Of a DNA stretch of 64,000 bases, positions 1-8,656 are shown one piece after another. This DNA comes from Isoptericola sp044389085 (GTDB lineage Bacteria > Actinomycetota > Actinomycetes > Actinomycetales > Cellulomonadaceae). The stretch is taken from positions 1,089,625-1,153,624 of the forward strand of contig NZ_JBIRXP010000001.1 in assembly GCF_044389085.1 (NCBI RefSeq), given 5' to 3'. A program made the translations under genes and the position numbers. How positions within the stretch are numbered: the first letter of the stretch is position 1; every line of letters begins with the position of its first letter. Under the pieces are notes generated by a model. That model was not told the DNA's origin and did no database searches. It worked only from the letters and a program-made list of their open reading frames with translations.

Positions 1-923
1 ACCAGGCCTTCACCTTCTCCCGGCTCCCGCACCACGGCGTCGGCCTCGCCCGCCTCGAGTTCATCATCAACCGGCAGATCGGCATCCATCCGCGCGCCCT
101 GATCGACCTCGACGACCCGTCGGCCGAGCTGCCTGACGACGTGCGCGAGGAGGTGCGCCGACGGGTGGGCGCGTACCACTCCGCCCGGGAGTTCTTCGTG
201 CAGCGGGTCGCCGAGGGGGTCTCGACCATCGCCGCCGCGTTCGCGCCCGAGCCCGTCATCGTGCGCCTGAGCGACTTCAAGTCCAACGAGTACGCGGGCC
301 TCCTCGGCGGCACGCTGTACGAGCCCGAGGAGGAGAACCCGATGATCGGTTACCGCGGCGCGTCGCGGTACCTCTCCCCCGACTTCCGGGAGTGCTTCGA
401 CCTGGAGTGCGAGGCGTTGCGCCGCGTGCGCGACGACATGGGGCTGACGAACGTCCGCGTCATGGTCCCGTTCGTGCGCACCCTCGACGAGGCCGAGGGC
501 GTCGTCGAGCTGCTCGCCCAGAACGGCCTGCGCCGCGGCGAGAACGGCCTGCAGGTCGTGATGATGTGCGAGATCCCGTCCAACGCCCTGCTCGCCGACG
601 ACTTCCTGCAGCACTTCGACGGGTTCTCCATCGGCTCGAACGACATGACCCAGCTCGCCCTGGGCCTCGACCGCGACTCCGCCCTGGTCGCCCACGCCTT
701 CGACGAGCGCGACGGCGCGGTCCTCGCGCTGCTGGGCCTGGCCATCGACGCCTGCCGCCGGCACGGCAAGTACGTCGGCATCTGCGGGCAGGGCCCGTCC
801 GACCACGCCGACCTCGCGCAGTGGCTCGTGGACCGCGGCATCGAGTCCGTGTCCCTCAACCCCGACACCGTCGTCAGCACGTGGCTGGCCCTGGCGCAGA
901 AGGAACGGACGTCGACGCCCTGA
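1..923 (+). CDS. ppsA: phosphoenolpyruvate synthase, C-terminal part
   Basis: The reading frame is open from base 3 and enters from outside the window, so the start is missing; about 306 codons are present. It reads as the C-terminal PEP-binding TIM barrel of PEP synthase, the enzyme that makes phosphoenolpyruvate from pyruvate and ATP for gluconeogenesis. Family marks are GVGLARLEFII near the edge, IGSNDMTQLALGLDRDS, and the catalytic-cysteine segment ICGQGPSDHADLAQWLV followed by SLNPDTV close to the C-terminus. The gene stops 33 bases from the convergent LacI-type gene. The N-terminal nucleotide-binding and phosphohistidine domains must lie upstream. The family assignment is firm. Confidence 0.93.
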   Translation, partial: QAFTFSRLPHHGVGLARLEFIINRQIGIHPRALIDLDDPSAELPDDVREEVRRRVGAYHSAREFFVQRVAEGVSTIAAAFAPEPVIVRLSDFKSNEYAGLLGGTLYEPEEENPMIGYRGASRYLSPDFRECFDLECEALRRVRDDMGLTNVRVMVPFVRTLDEAEGVVELLAQNGLRRGENGLQVVMMCEIPSNALLADDFLQHFDGFSIGSNDMTQLALGLDRDSALVAHAFDERDGAVLALLGLAIDACRRHGKYVGICGQGPSDHADLAQWLVDRGIESVSLNPDTVVSTWLALAQKERTSTP

Positions 924-956
924 CCGTGATCGTGGCGAGGAGCTCGCGTCGGGACC

Positions 957-1952
957 CTAGGTCGACGGACCAGGCACGAGGTGGGGCTCGACGAACCGTT
1001 CGCCGCCCTGCGAGGCGGGCTCGATGACGTTGTCGGCGGCGACCCTGCCCACGCCCATGAGGTCGAGGTCGACGGTCGTGAGCCGGCGCAGCTTCTGGTC
1101 GATCACCACCTCCTCCCAGTTGTCGACGCCGACGACCGACACGTCCTCGGGCACGGCGCGGCCCCGGGCCTCGAGCGCGTCGAGCACGCCGAAGCCGATG
1201 TGGTCGTTGCCGCAGAAGACCGCGTCGTACGGGTGGGGGCCGTCGTCGAGGATCTGGACCGCCTGCTCCCCCCACTCGCGGCGCCAGCTCCCGTGGAGCG
1301 TCGCGACGGGCGACAGGCCCGCTTCGTCGAGGGCGCGACGGAACCCGGCCTCGCGGCGCCGCACGGCCAGGTCGTCGGCCTCGGCGGTGACGTGCGCGAT
1401 GCGGGTGCGGCCCCGCTCGGCCAGGTGCCGCCCGGCGAGGTAGCCCGCCTGCTCGTTGTCGGGCAGGAAGACACTGTCGTCGGCGTCGTCGGTCGCGGCG
1501 AACGCATAGGTGACGGGGACCTCGAACTGGTGGGTGATCGACGGGGTGACCCGGGCGTACCCGGACCCGACGACGAGCAGCCCGTCGATGCGCCGGTCCT
1601 GCAGGGTGCGGACGCTCTCCGTCATGTCGCGGTGGGCGTCGATACGGCCGTCGAACACCAGCGCGGCACGCTCCCTGCTCCCGAGCCGCAGGATCGCGCC
1701 CATGACGACGGGCCGCGAGAAGGTCGCGGTCGCGCGGTGGGTGAGCAGGCCGACGGTCCGGCTGCGTCCCGACGCGAACGACAGGGCGAGCGCGTTGGGC
1801 CGGAAGTCGAGCCGTTCCGCCGCCTCCCGCACGCGCGCCTTGGTGGCCGGGGACACGACGGGGCTGTCGTTGAGCGCCTTCGACGCGGTCGCCTTCGAGA
1901 CTCCCGCCACCGCGGCCACGTCGCTGAGGCGCACGGCACGTTGGGTAGCCAT
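957..1952 (-). CDS. LacI-family transcriptional repressor
   Basis: 331 residues. The N-terminal LacI helix-turn-helix and hinge occupy roughly residues 7-60 (RLSDVAAVAGVSKATASKAL, then RPNALA). A periplasmic-binding-protein-like effector domain fills the rest. It is the last gene of the leftward sugar-uptake and hydrolase cluster and starts 9 bases after the oxidoreductase stop, so it is probably co-transcribed. Two near-identical palindromes with the central CG or CA typical of LacI operators lie in front of the transporter operon and of the esterase gene. I infer that this protein binds them and is released by an oligosaccharide or a breakdown product. The ligand cannot be read from the sequence. 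Confidence 0.9.
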   Translation of the reverse strand: MATQRAVRLSDVAAVAGVSKATASKALNDSPVVSPATKARVREAAERLDFRPNALALSFASGRSRTVGLLTHRATATFSRPVVMGAILRLGSRERAALVFDGRIDAHRDMTESVRTLQDRRIDGLLVVGSGYARVTPSITHQFEVPVTYAFAATDDADDSVFLPDNEQAGYLAGRHLAERGRTRIAHVTAEADDLAVRRREAGFRRALDEAGLSPVATLHGSWRREWGEQAVQILDDGPHPYDAVFCGNDHIGFGVLDALEARGRAVPEDVSVVGVDNWEEVVIDQKLRRLTTVDLDLMGVGRVAADNVIEPASQGGERFVEPHLVPGPST

Positions 1953-1961
1953 CAGAGGATC

Positions 1962-3365
1962 CTATCCAGCGAGGGCCGCGCGCCGGGGAGCGGCGGCGAC
2001 GGTCGGGGCGTCGAGCGCGGGCTGCGCCGCGCCGAGGGCGACGTCACGGACGTCGACGGGGAGCCCGCTGGCCAGCGACGCGTTGCCCGCCACCCCGACG
2101 GCGAGCGCGCGCACCCCGTCGAGCCAGGACGCGGCGCGGCCGAGCTCGTCGTCCGCCGCGCCGAGGAAGACGTCACGCAGCAGGGCGTCGTCGGCGCCGC
2201 CGTGCCCGCCGGCGACCTGCGGCACCGGGACCTCGTGCGCGACGCCGAAGTGCTCCTGCACGACGAGCCGCTCCCCGGTGCGGCGCAGCCCCTCGTCGGG
2301 GGCCGTGTCGCCGTGGGCCGTCGGGTCCACGGGCCGTGTCCCGCCGTCGGCCAGGACGGCGCCGCGTTCGACGACGGACAGCTCCGCCCGCCCCCTGGTC
2401 CCGTTGAGCGCCACCGTGTACCCCTCCCACGGGGCGTGGGCGTTGAGCGCGTAGGTCATGGTCGCCCCGCGGGCGTAGTCGACGACGACGGACAGGTTGT
2501 CCTCGATGTCGATCCCGGGCCCGAAGACGTCCTGGTCACGCAGGTAGCCGTCGTGCACCTCCTGCTCGAGGTAGAGGCCGCGCAGGAGGTCGTGCTCGCG
2601 CAGGTCGAGCGCGAACGGGTCGCGGTCCGCGCCGTCGTGGGTGCCCCGGGCGGGACGGGCACCCAGGCCGCGGCGGGCGGCGTTGTCCGCACCGTAGAAG
2701 CGGAGCCCGCCGCTGGCGTACACCCGCGCGGGGACGTCCGCGAGCCACCAGTTGACGAGGTCGAAGTGGTGGGAGGACTTGTGCACCAGCAGGCCGCCCG
2801 AGCTCTCCTTGAGCCGGTGCCAGCGGCGGAAGTAGTCCGCACCGTGGGAGGTGTCCAGGAGCCACTCGAAGTGCACCGACGTGACCTCGCCGATGCGGCC
2901 GTCGGCGACGACCTGCTTGAGCGCCGCGTTCCGGGGCGAGTACCGGTAGTTGAACGTCGTGACGACGTCGCGCCCCGTGCGCTCGACGGCGTCCGCGATG
3001 CGCCGTACGCCCTCGGCGTCGGTCGTCAGCGGCTTCTCGACGACGACGTCGGCGCCGCCCTCGAGGGCGGCGACCACGAGGTCCGCGTGGGCGTGGTCGG
3101 GGGCGGTGACGATCACCCGGTCGATGCGCGAGCGGGCCACGTGCGCGGCCACGGCCGCGAGGTCGATCCGCTCGGGCGCCGCGAGGCCCGCCTCCGCGAG
3201 GCGTCGCTCGTTCCAGTCGAGCCGCCCCGGGTTGGTGTCACCCCAGGCGACCAGCTCGGCGGTCGTGGCGTACGGTCCGGCCAGCGCGGTGAGGTACAGC
3301 TGGGCGCGCCCGCCCGTGCCGATGAGCGCGTACCGCGTGGTGCGGGTCGTCGTCGTGCGTGTCAT
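1962..3365 (-). CDS. Gfo/Idh/MocA family oxidoreductase
   Basis: 467 residues from an ATG at 3365 preceded by GAGAGGACC; the frame is open further upstream but that stretch does not look coding. The N-terminal Rossmann fold shows LIGTGGRAQLYLTAL (near residues 12-26). The family EKPLTT motif that supplies the catalytic lysine follows. The C-terminal alpha/beta domain is long, as in glycosidase-linked dehydrogenases that handle sugars or sugar acids. It sits between the secreted glycoside hydrolase and the LacI gene, so it probably oxidises or epimerises the monosaccharide released from the imported glycan. The substrate is unknown. Members of this superfamily also include NAD-dependent glycosidases, an alternative I cannot exclude. 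Confidence 0.85.
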   Translation of the reverse strand: MTRTTTTRTTRYALIGTGGRAQLYLTALAGPYATTAELVAWGDTNPGRLDWNERRLAEAGLAAPERIDLAAVAAHVARSRIDRVIVTAPDHAHADLVVAALEGGADVVVEKPLTTDAEGVRRIADAVERTGRDVVTTFNYRYSPRNAALKQVVADGRIGEVTSVHFEWLLDTSHGADYFRRWHRLKESSGGLLVHKSSHHFDLVNWWLADVPARVYASGGLRFYGADNAARRGLGARPARGTHDGADRDPFALDLREHDLLRGLYLEQEVHDGYLRDQDVFGPGIDIEDNLSVVVDYARGATMTYALNAHAPWEGYTVALNGTRGRAELSVVERGAVLADGGTRPVDPTAHGDTAPDEGLRRTGERLVVQEHFGVAHEVPVPQVAGGHGGADDALLRDVFLGAADDELGRAASWLDGVRALAVGVAGNASLASGLPVDVRDVALGAAQPALDAPTVAAAPRRAALAG

Positions 3366-3445
3366 GGAGATGGTCCTCTCGGCCGGCGGTCGGCCGGCCT
3401 GTCGATGGGTGAGGCGTGTCAGCGGGACGGGAGGCGGGGGCTCGG

Positions 3446-6400
3446 TCACGACCGGGGCACGGAGCGCACGGGGACGACCGGGACGAAGAGCCCCGAGTCC
3501 TTGGAGGGCCCGATGCCGCTCCCCCACTCGAGGAAGCCCTGGCGGACGCCACCGTCGTTGTCGTTGACCAGGACGGAGAACGAGAACACGCCGTCCCGGG
3601 GGTCGATCCCCAGCTCGTCCCACGGCACCAGGACGTCGTAGGTCGTGGTGCCGTCGCGCCGTGCCACGGCGGGCGTGAGGTCGTCGACCGCCCCGACCGG
3701 TGCCGTGTACCGGTAGGCGCTCGGCCCGTCGACGTCCGGGTGGAGGCCGATCTCGACGCGGGACGCGGGGTCCTCACCCGGCAGCCCGCGCGCCACGGCG
3801 AGCTGCACGGAGTCGCCCTCCCAGAGCCTTTCGGCCGTGGCGGAGACGCGATGGTCCTCGTCGCGCACCGCGGCGCGCAGCCGGAGCCCGCGGTCGCTCC
3901 ACGAGAGCGCGAACGTGCCCCCGAGGTCGTCCTCGTCGGGCGTCGAGCCGCTGATCGGGACGTAGGTGCCCCGGTCCCGCCAGTCGACGCTCACCGCCCG
4001 GTGCGGGTCCTTGGCGACCGGCGCGACGGCCGTGGTCCCGGTCAGCCGGCGCGGTTCCCCCGCCGCGGTCGCCGTGACGGTGAACGGGTACGGCTGCCAC
4101 GGGGTGAGCGACGCACCGACGACCGCCGTCGACGCCGTGGCTCCCGGGTCCACCGTGACGGGCGCCAGAGCGCCGCTCGTGTCCCCGACCGTCCAGGCGA
4201 TGTCGTCGACGGCGGCGGCGTCACCGCCGGGAAGGTTCTCGACGTCGAGGGCGAGCCCGACGTCGCCCCGCCGGCCGGCCGACGGCGCGAAGGAGAGCAG
4301 CGGGTTCTGCACGACGTCCACGGTGTCGTCGACGAGGGCGACGACCGCGTCGCCGCTGCGCACCGAGTACGACACCGGGTGCTCGCCGGCCTCGCGCAGC
4401 GGCTCCAGGGCCAGCACGCCCTGCGCCTCGGTGCCGGAACCGCCGAGGGTGATCCCGCCGCCCACCGGGCCGACCACGCTGACGTCGCCCGGCACGCCCA
4501 GGGCCGCCCGGTCGACGCTCACCGGGACGTCCGCGCCCTGGCCGAGCGCGACCTCGTCGGGCGTGCCGACCTGCACGGCGGCGTCGGCCACCACCGTCGC
4601 GGCCCCCACGGCGCCGGACACGTAGACAGGGTCGCCGCCGACCGTGAGCTGCAGCGTGCCGTCCGGCCGCGCCCGCCACGACCGCCCGTCGCCGCGCACC
4701 ACGCGCGCCGACGCGCCCGTCCCGACCGCGACCGTCACCGGCCCGTCCGCCGCCCAGACCATGCGCACGACGTGGCCCGCGGCGTCGGCGAAGTCGGCCG
4801 CGATCGCACCGTCCAGCCTCTGCAGGGTCGTGAGCGTGCGGCCCGCCGTGAGCCGGTTGAACGTCGCGAGCGCCGGGTACGCCGGCTTGGGCGTCAGGGC
4901 GGTGGCGCCCGCGGCCGGCCGCCGGGCGAGGCCGAAGTTGTGCTCCGGCTCCGCGCGGTTCGCCCCCGAGTCGATGAGCTCGTAGTACACGACCCGTTCG
5001 ACGCCCGCCGCCTGCAGCAGCGCGGCCGAGCGCACGAGGTAGGCCGCCTGCTGCTGCTCGGTGGTGCCGCCGGTCGTCGTGGTCCAGCCGTGCTCGCTGA
5101 GCCAGATGGGGATGTCCCGCCCGGGCGCGTACTCGTCGACGAGGGCGCGCAGCGTCGCGACGCCCGCCTCCGTGCGCCCCTCGGGGGCGACCGGGAAGTC
5201 GTACGTGTGGTAGCTGACGGCGTCGAGGTGGTCGAGGCCGCCGAGGGCGAACAGGTCCTCCATGAAGTCCCACCGCGCCCCGGCAGTGACCGGGCCGACG
5301 ACGCGCGCGCCGGGTGCGGCGGCGTGGATGGCGTCGGCCGCGGGGGCGAGGAGGTCCAGGTAGCAGGCCGCGGTCGTCCCGCAGGCCCCCGTGTTGAAGG
5401 TGTGGTTGAACTCGTTGTAGATCTCGTAGTCGACGTCGGGTCCGTAGTGCGCCGCGGCGGCCGCGGCGTACCGCGCGTAGGCGGCGATGCCCTCGGGCGA
5501 GCTCGGCGTCTTCCCCTCGTCGTACCACCGGCTGAAGTACGCGAGGATGACCAGCGGCCGCTCGCCGCGTGCCTTCGCCGCCGCGACCTGCGCGTCGAAG
5601 AGCGCGGGGAACTCGTAGACCCCGGGCGCAGTCTCGACGGTGTCCCACGACGGCCCCTCGCGCATCGTCCCGGCGCCCAGCGGCGCCATGAGCGCGTCGA
5701 CCTGCTCCACGGAGTACCGGTTGACGTGCACGGCGACGCCCACCGGGTGCTCCGCCGACCCCCCGGCGTCCGGCTCCTCGACGACGGCGAGGGTGCCGGT
5801 CCTGCTGAGCGGGACCGGCGCGGCGATCGAGAGGGTGAGGCCGTAGTAGCCCGCGGGAAGCGCCGACAGGTCGATCGACGTCGCCCCGTCCGTCACGGCC
5901 GCCGTCCCCGTGTCGACGCGCTGCCCCGAGGACGCCCGGAGCTCCCAGTCCACGCTCTGCGCGACCGTGCGGACGCCCACGTGCGCGTCGCCCGCCCGGT
6001 ACACGAGGGCCGGGTCGGCGAACGCGAGGGTGCCGGGCGGAGGGGCGTGCTCCTCGAACGACGGGTTGACCACCAGGTTGTCGTCGTCGCCGGCCACGGC
6101 CATGTGCACGTCGTCGATCCAGACCGTGCCTGCGCCCTTGACGAGGAAGCGCACGACGAACGTCATGCTCCCCGCGGGCTGGGTGACGCTCCACTCCAGC
6201 CGGGTCCAGTCGTTCGTCCCCGCGGGGAGCTCGACGCGCTGGGAGTGGTCGCTGCTGAGGACGACGTACGCCGCCCCCGCGGACGAGAGGTCCTCCGTCC
6301 GCACCCACGCGCTCATGTCGTAGGTGACGCCACCGTTGGCGCGGACGCTCTGCCGCAGGTCGACGTAGGAGCTCGAGGCGGGCGAGTCGAAGGCGACCCG

Positions 6401-6646
6401 CGCCGACGTCGCGCCGTCGTGCGCCACCGCGGTGTCCGCGGCGACCACGAAGTCCGGGCTCCCCGAGACGGTCGTGGTCCAGCCCTCGAACGAGTCGGAC
6501 GCGGCGAGGTCGGCCGCCGCGGGGGCAGGCGGAGTCACCAGCACGCCGGCGAGCACGGCCAGCGCGGCGGCGAGCGCGAGGACGGCGCGCCGCGGCCGTC
6601 GTGTCGTCAGGGTCGTCGGCATCGTCGTCGGCATCGTCGTCGGCAT
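3446..6646 (-). CDS. secreted multidomain clan GH-A glycoside hydrolase with carbohydrate-binding modules
   Basis: 1066 residues if the first of three in-frame ATGs is used; a GTG at 6655 overlapping the permease stop is the alternative. A basic leader with a hydrophobic stretch ending near AAA is an export signal. Residues about 48-190 form a CenC/CBM4-9-like jelly roll starting at DSFEGW and ending at WIDDVHM. The catalytic barrel follows, with YEIYNEFN (putative acid/base Glu412) and IWLSEHGW (putative nucleophile Glu518), the clan GH-A arrangement. Beta-sandwich linkers come next. The last ~200 residues resemble a CBM9/DOMON-like domain (RLWEGDSVQLAV). The exact GH family is uncertain; GH39 is one possibility. 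It probably degrades a polysaccharide outside the cell. Confidence 0.83.
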   Translation of the reverse strand: MPTTMPTTMPTTLTTRRPRRAVLALAAALAVLAGVLVTPPAPAAADLAASDSFEGWTTTVSGSPDFVVAADTAVAHDGATSARVAFDSPASSSYVDLRQSVRANGGVTYDMSAWVRTEDLSSAGAAYVVLSSDHSQRVELPAGTNDWTRLEWSVTQPAGSMTFVVRFLVKGAGTVWIDDVHMAVAGDDDNLVVNPSFEEHAPPPGTLAFADPALVYRAGDAHVGVRTVAQSVDWELRASSGQRVDTGTAAVTDGATSIDLSALPAGYYGLTLSIAAPVPLSRTGTLAVVEEPDAGGSAEHPVGVAVHVNRYSVEQVDALMAPLGAGTMREGPSWDTVETAPGVYEFPALFDAQVAAAKARGERPLVILAYFSRWYDEGKTPSSPEGIAAYARYAAAAAAHYGPDVDYEIYNEFNHTFNTGACGTTAACYLDLLAPAADAIHAAAPGARVVGPVTAGARWDFMEDLFALGGLDHLDAVSYHTYDFPVAPEGRTEAGVATLRALVDEYAPGRDIPIWLSEHGWTTTTGGTTEQQQAAYLVRSAALLQAAGVERVVYYELIDSGANRAEPEHNFGLARRPAAGATALTPKPAYPALATFNRLTAGRTLTTLQRLDGAIAADFADAAGHVVRMVWAADGPVTVAVGTGASARVVRGDGRSWRARPDGTLQLTVGGDPVYVSGAVGAATVVADAAVQVGTPDEVALGQGADVPVSVDRAALGVPGDVSVVGPVGGGITLGGSGTEAQGVLALEPLREAGEHPVSYSVRSGDAVVALVDDTVDVVQNPLLSFAPSAGRRGDVGLALDVENLPGGDAAAVDDIAWTVGDTSGALAPVTVDPGATASTAVVGASLTPWQPYPFTVTATAAGEPRRLTGTTAVAPVAKDPHRAVSVDWRDRGTYVPISGSTPDEDDLGGTFALSWSDRGLRLRAAVRDEDHRVSATAERLWEGDSVQLAVARGLPGEDPASRVEIGLHPDVDGPSAYRYTAPVGAVDDLTPAVARRDGTTTYDVLVPWDELGIDPRDGVFSFSVLVNDNDGGVRQGFLEWGSGIGPSKDSGLFVPVVPVRSVPRS

Positions 6647-6653
6647 CGTCGTC
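6612..6653 (-). repeat. 12-bp tandem repeat spanning the hydrolase start
   Basis: The plus-strand unit GTCGTCGGCATC occurs three times, plus a half copy. On the coding strand it creates ATG codons at 6646, 6634 and 6622, each followed by Pro-Thr-Thr, so the protein begins with (Met-Pro-Thr-Thr) three times. All three starts are in frame. The AAGGGG ribosome-binding site at the end of the upstream permease gene sits best for the 6646 ATG. Changes in copy number would shift the spacing without breaking the frame. Confidence 0.85.
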
Positions 6654-7602
6654 ACCCCTTCACCGCGCCGGCCTGGCCGGCACTCCGCAGGAACTGGCGC
6701 TGGAACAGCACGAACAGGACCACGGGGATGATCACCGAGATGAACATGCCCGCCATCAGCAGGTGCGTCGGAGCCGTCTCGCTCACGCGGAAGAGCCCGA
6801 CCGACAGGGGCTGCAGGTCCGGCGAGGGCAGGACCAGCAGCGGCCAGAGGAACTCCTTCCACGACGCCACGATCGTCAGCAGCGAGACCACCCCGACGAC
6901 GGGCCGCGACAGGGGCAGCACGATCGACCAGAAGACGCGGAACACCCCGGCGCCGTCGATCCTGGCGGCCTCGAAGACGTCGCGGGGCAGCCGGTCGAAG
7001 AACCGGGCCACGAGCAGCACGTTGAAGGCGCTGGCCGACGTCGGCAGCCACACCGCCCAGAACGTGTTGACGAGGTTGACGCGCAGCAGAGGCACGTCGA
7101 GCACCGTGACGTACAGGGAGATGAGGGAGACGACGCCGGGGATGAAGAGGGTCGCCAGCACCGCGGCGTTCACGGCCTTGGCGTACCGGGGCCGCAGCAC
7201 CGCGATGCCGTAGCCGCCGGTGAGCGCCACGAGGAGGCCGAAGAACCAGCAGCCCGCCGCCATCCAGACCGTGTTGAGCAGGTACTGCCCCACGTGGATC
7301 TGCGTCCACGCGTCGGCGAGGTTGTGCCACTGGATGCCGCTGGGCCACCAGGCGAACGGCTCGCGCAGGATGTCCTGGCTCGTGGACAGCGCCGACTTGA
7401 ACAGCCACAGCAGCGGCCCGAGGGCCACCACGCACAGGGCCGCGACGAGGAGCACGGTGAGCACGCGCGTCGCGACGCGCACGGAACGGCGCGACCGGTC
7501 GAGCGTCGAGATGTTGGAGCGTTCCTCGGAGTCGGCGTCCTTCGGGGAGCGCCGGCCGGTCACGCGTACGGGGGTCGTCGCTCTGGTCGTCACGCTGGTC
7601 AC
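6652..7602 (-). CDS. carbohydrate ABC transporter permease, MalG type
   Basis: 316 residues from a GTG at 7602 that overlaps the stop of the MalF-type gene (GTGA), which argues for translational coupling. About six membrane segments are visible. The cytoplasmic EAA loop reads EAARIDGAGVFRVFWSIVLPLSRPVVG, here cited only to mark the site where the ATPase docks. The C-terminus ends ..RSAGQAGAVKG as in CUT1 permeases. It forms the inner-membrane channel with the adjacent MalF-like protein and receives sugar from the binding lipoprotein. No ATPase gene lies in the cluster. Actinobacterial CUT1 systems of this kind usually share the multi-system ATPase MsiK. Confidence 0.92.
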   Translation of the reverse strand: MTSVTTRATTPVRVTGRRSPKDADSEERSNISTLDRSRRSVRVATRVLTVLLVAALCVVALGPLLWLFKSALSTSQDILREPFAWWPSGIQWHNLADAWTQIHVGQYLLNTVWMAAGCWFFGLLVALTGGYGIAVLRPRYAKAVNAAVLATLFIPGVVSLISLYVTVLDVPLLRVNLVNTFWAVWLPTSASAFNVLLVARFFDRLPRDVFEAARIDGAGVFRVFWSIVLPLSRPVVGVVSLLTIVASWKEFLWPLLVLPSPDLQPLSVGLFRVSETAPTHLLMAGMFISVIIPVVLFVLFQRQFLRSAGQAGAVKG

Positions 7603-8594
7603 GATTCGCTCCACTTCCGGGTGAGCCGCAGGTAGACCGCGGAGACGAGGCTGAGGGCGACGGCGAGGAGCAGGCTGAGGGCGGTCGCCTTGCCGAAGTC
7701 GCCCGACAGGAAGGCGTAGTTGTAGACGAGCATCAGCAGCGTGACGGTCCGGTTCTCCGGCCCGCCGCCCGTCATGACGAACGGCTCCGTGAAGACCTGC
7801 ATCGTGCCGATGACCTGCAGCAGCAGCATGAGGAGGATCACGCTGCGCAGCTGCGGCAGGGTGACGTGCCACATGCGCTGCAGGATCGACGCCCCGTCGA
7901 CCTCGGCGGCGTCGTACAGCTCCGTGCGGATCGACATCAGCGCGGCGAGGTAGATGATCGTGGCGGTGCCCGCCGTGGCCCACGTGGACTGGACGACCAT
8001 GCTCGGCATCGCCAGCCCCGGGTCCTGGAGCCAGCCGACCGGGGCGATGCCGAGCCAGCCGAGGACGGTGTTGAACAGGCCGGTCTCGGACGGGTCGTAG
8101 AACTGCTTCCACAGGAGCACGCTCACCACCGGCGGGATGATCACCGGCAGGTACGCGAGCACGCTGGAGATCTGCCGGCTGCGCCGCAGCTCGGCCATGA
8201 CCACCGCCATGAGGATGGGCAGCGGGAAGCCGATGACCAGGGCGAGCACCGCGAACCACGCGGTGTTCCCGAGCGCGGTCCACAGCAGCGGGTCGGCGAG
8301 GACGCGCTGGAAGTTGCTCAGCCCGACCCAGGTGGGCTCGGTGATGAGGTCCGTGTGCTGGAACGCGAGGACCAGGCTCTGCACGATCGGCCACCAGGCG
8401 AAGTAGCCGAAGGCGAGCAGCAGCGGCACGAACATCAGGAGGGTGGCGGGCCCTCCGCCGCGCGCCCACCGGGTGAGCGTGACGAGCGGGGACCCGCGGC
8501 GGCGGGCCGCGCGCTGCGGCGCGGTCGCCGCACGCTGCGACGCGGCCGAGGCGTCGGCGGCGGGCGGGGCGGTGACGGTCACGGGCTTCTCCAT
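7599..8594 (-). CDS. sugar ABC transporter permease, MalF type
   Basis: 331 residues. An N-terminal cytoplasmic Ala-rich tail of about 45 residues precedes six predicted membrane segments (first near LLMFVPLLLAFGYFAWW). The EAA loop carries DAAEVDGASILQRMWHVTLP. It pairs with the MalG-type permease whose start overlaps its stop. It lies 62 bases after the binding-protein gene, in the order typical for CUT1 importers. Its role is import of an oligosaccharide released by the secreted hydrolase. The number and placement of membrane segments are read by eye. Confidence 0.92.
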   Translation of the reverse strand: MEKPVTVTAPPAADASAASQRAATAPQRAARRRGSPLVTLTRWARGGGPATLLMFVPLLLAFGYFAWWPIVQSLVLAFQHTDLITEPTWVGLSNFQRVLADPLLWTALGNTAWFAVLALVIGFPLPILMAVVMAELRRSRQISSVLAYLPVIIPPVVSVLLWKQFYDPSETGLFNTVLGWLGIAPVGWLQDPGLAMPSMVVQSTWATAGTATIIYLAALMSIRTELYDAAEVDGASILQRMWHVTLPQLRSVILLMLLLQVIGTMQVFTEPFVMTGGGPENRTVTLLMLVYNYAFLSGDFGKATALSLLLAVALSLVSAVYLRLTRKWSES

Positions 8595-8656
8595 CTTCGG
8601 GGGGGTCGGGCGCGGCGCGGTCCCGGGGTGCGCACGGGCGCACCCCGGGACGCGGC

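Noticed and set aside
981..3641. Long plus-strand open frame (886 codons) over the LacI and Gfo/Idh genes
   Set aside because: It is the antisense of two clearly recognisable proteins and has no domain; long antisense frames are expected at this GC content.
3416..7213. 1265-codon plus-strand frame over the glycoside hydrolase and permease
   Set aside because: Composition is the Arg/Val/Asp/Gly-rich pattern of antisense reading; the minus strand has intact GH and ABC domains.
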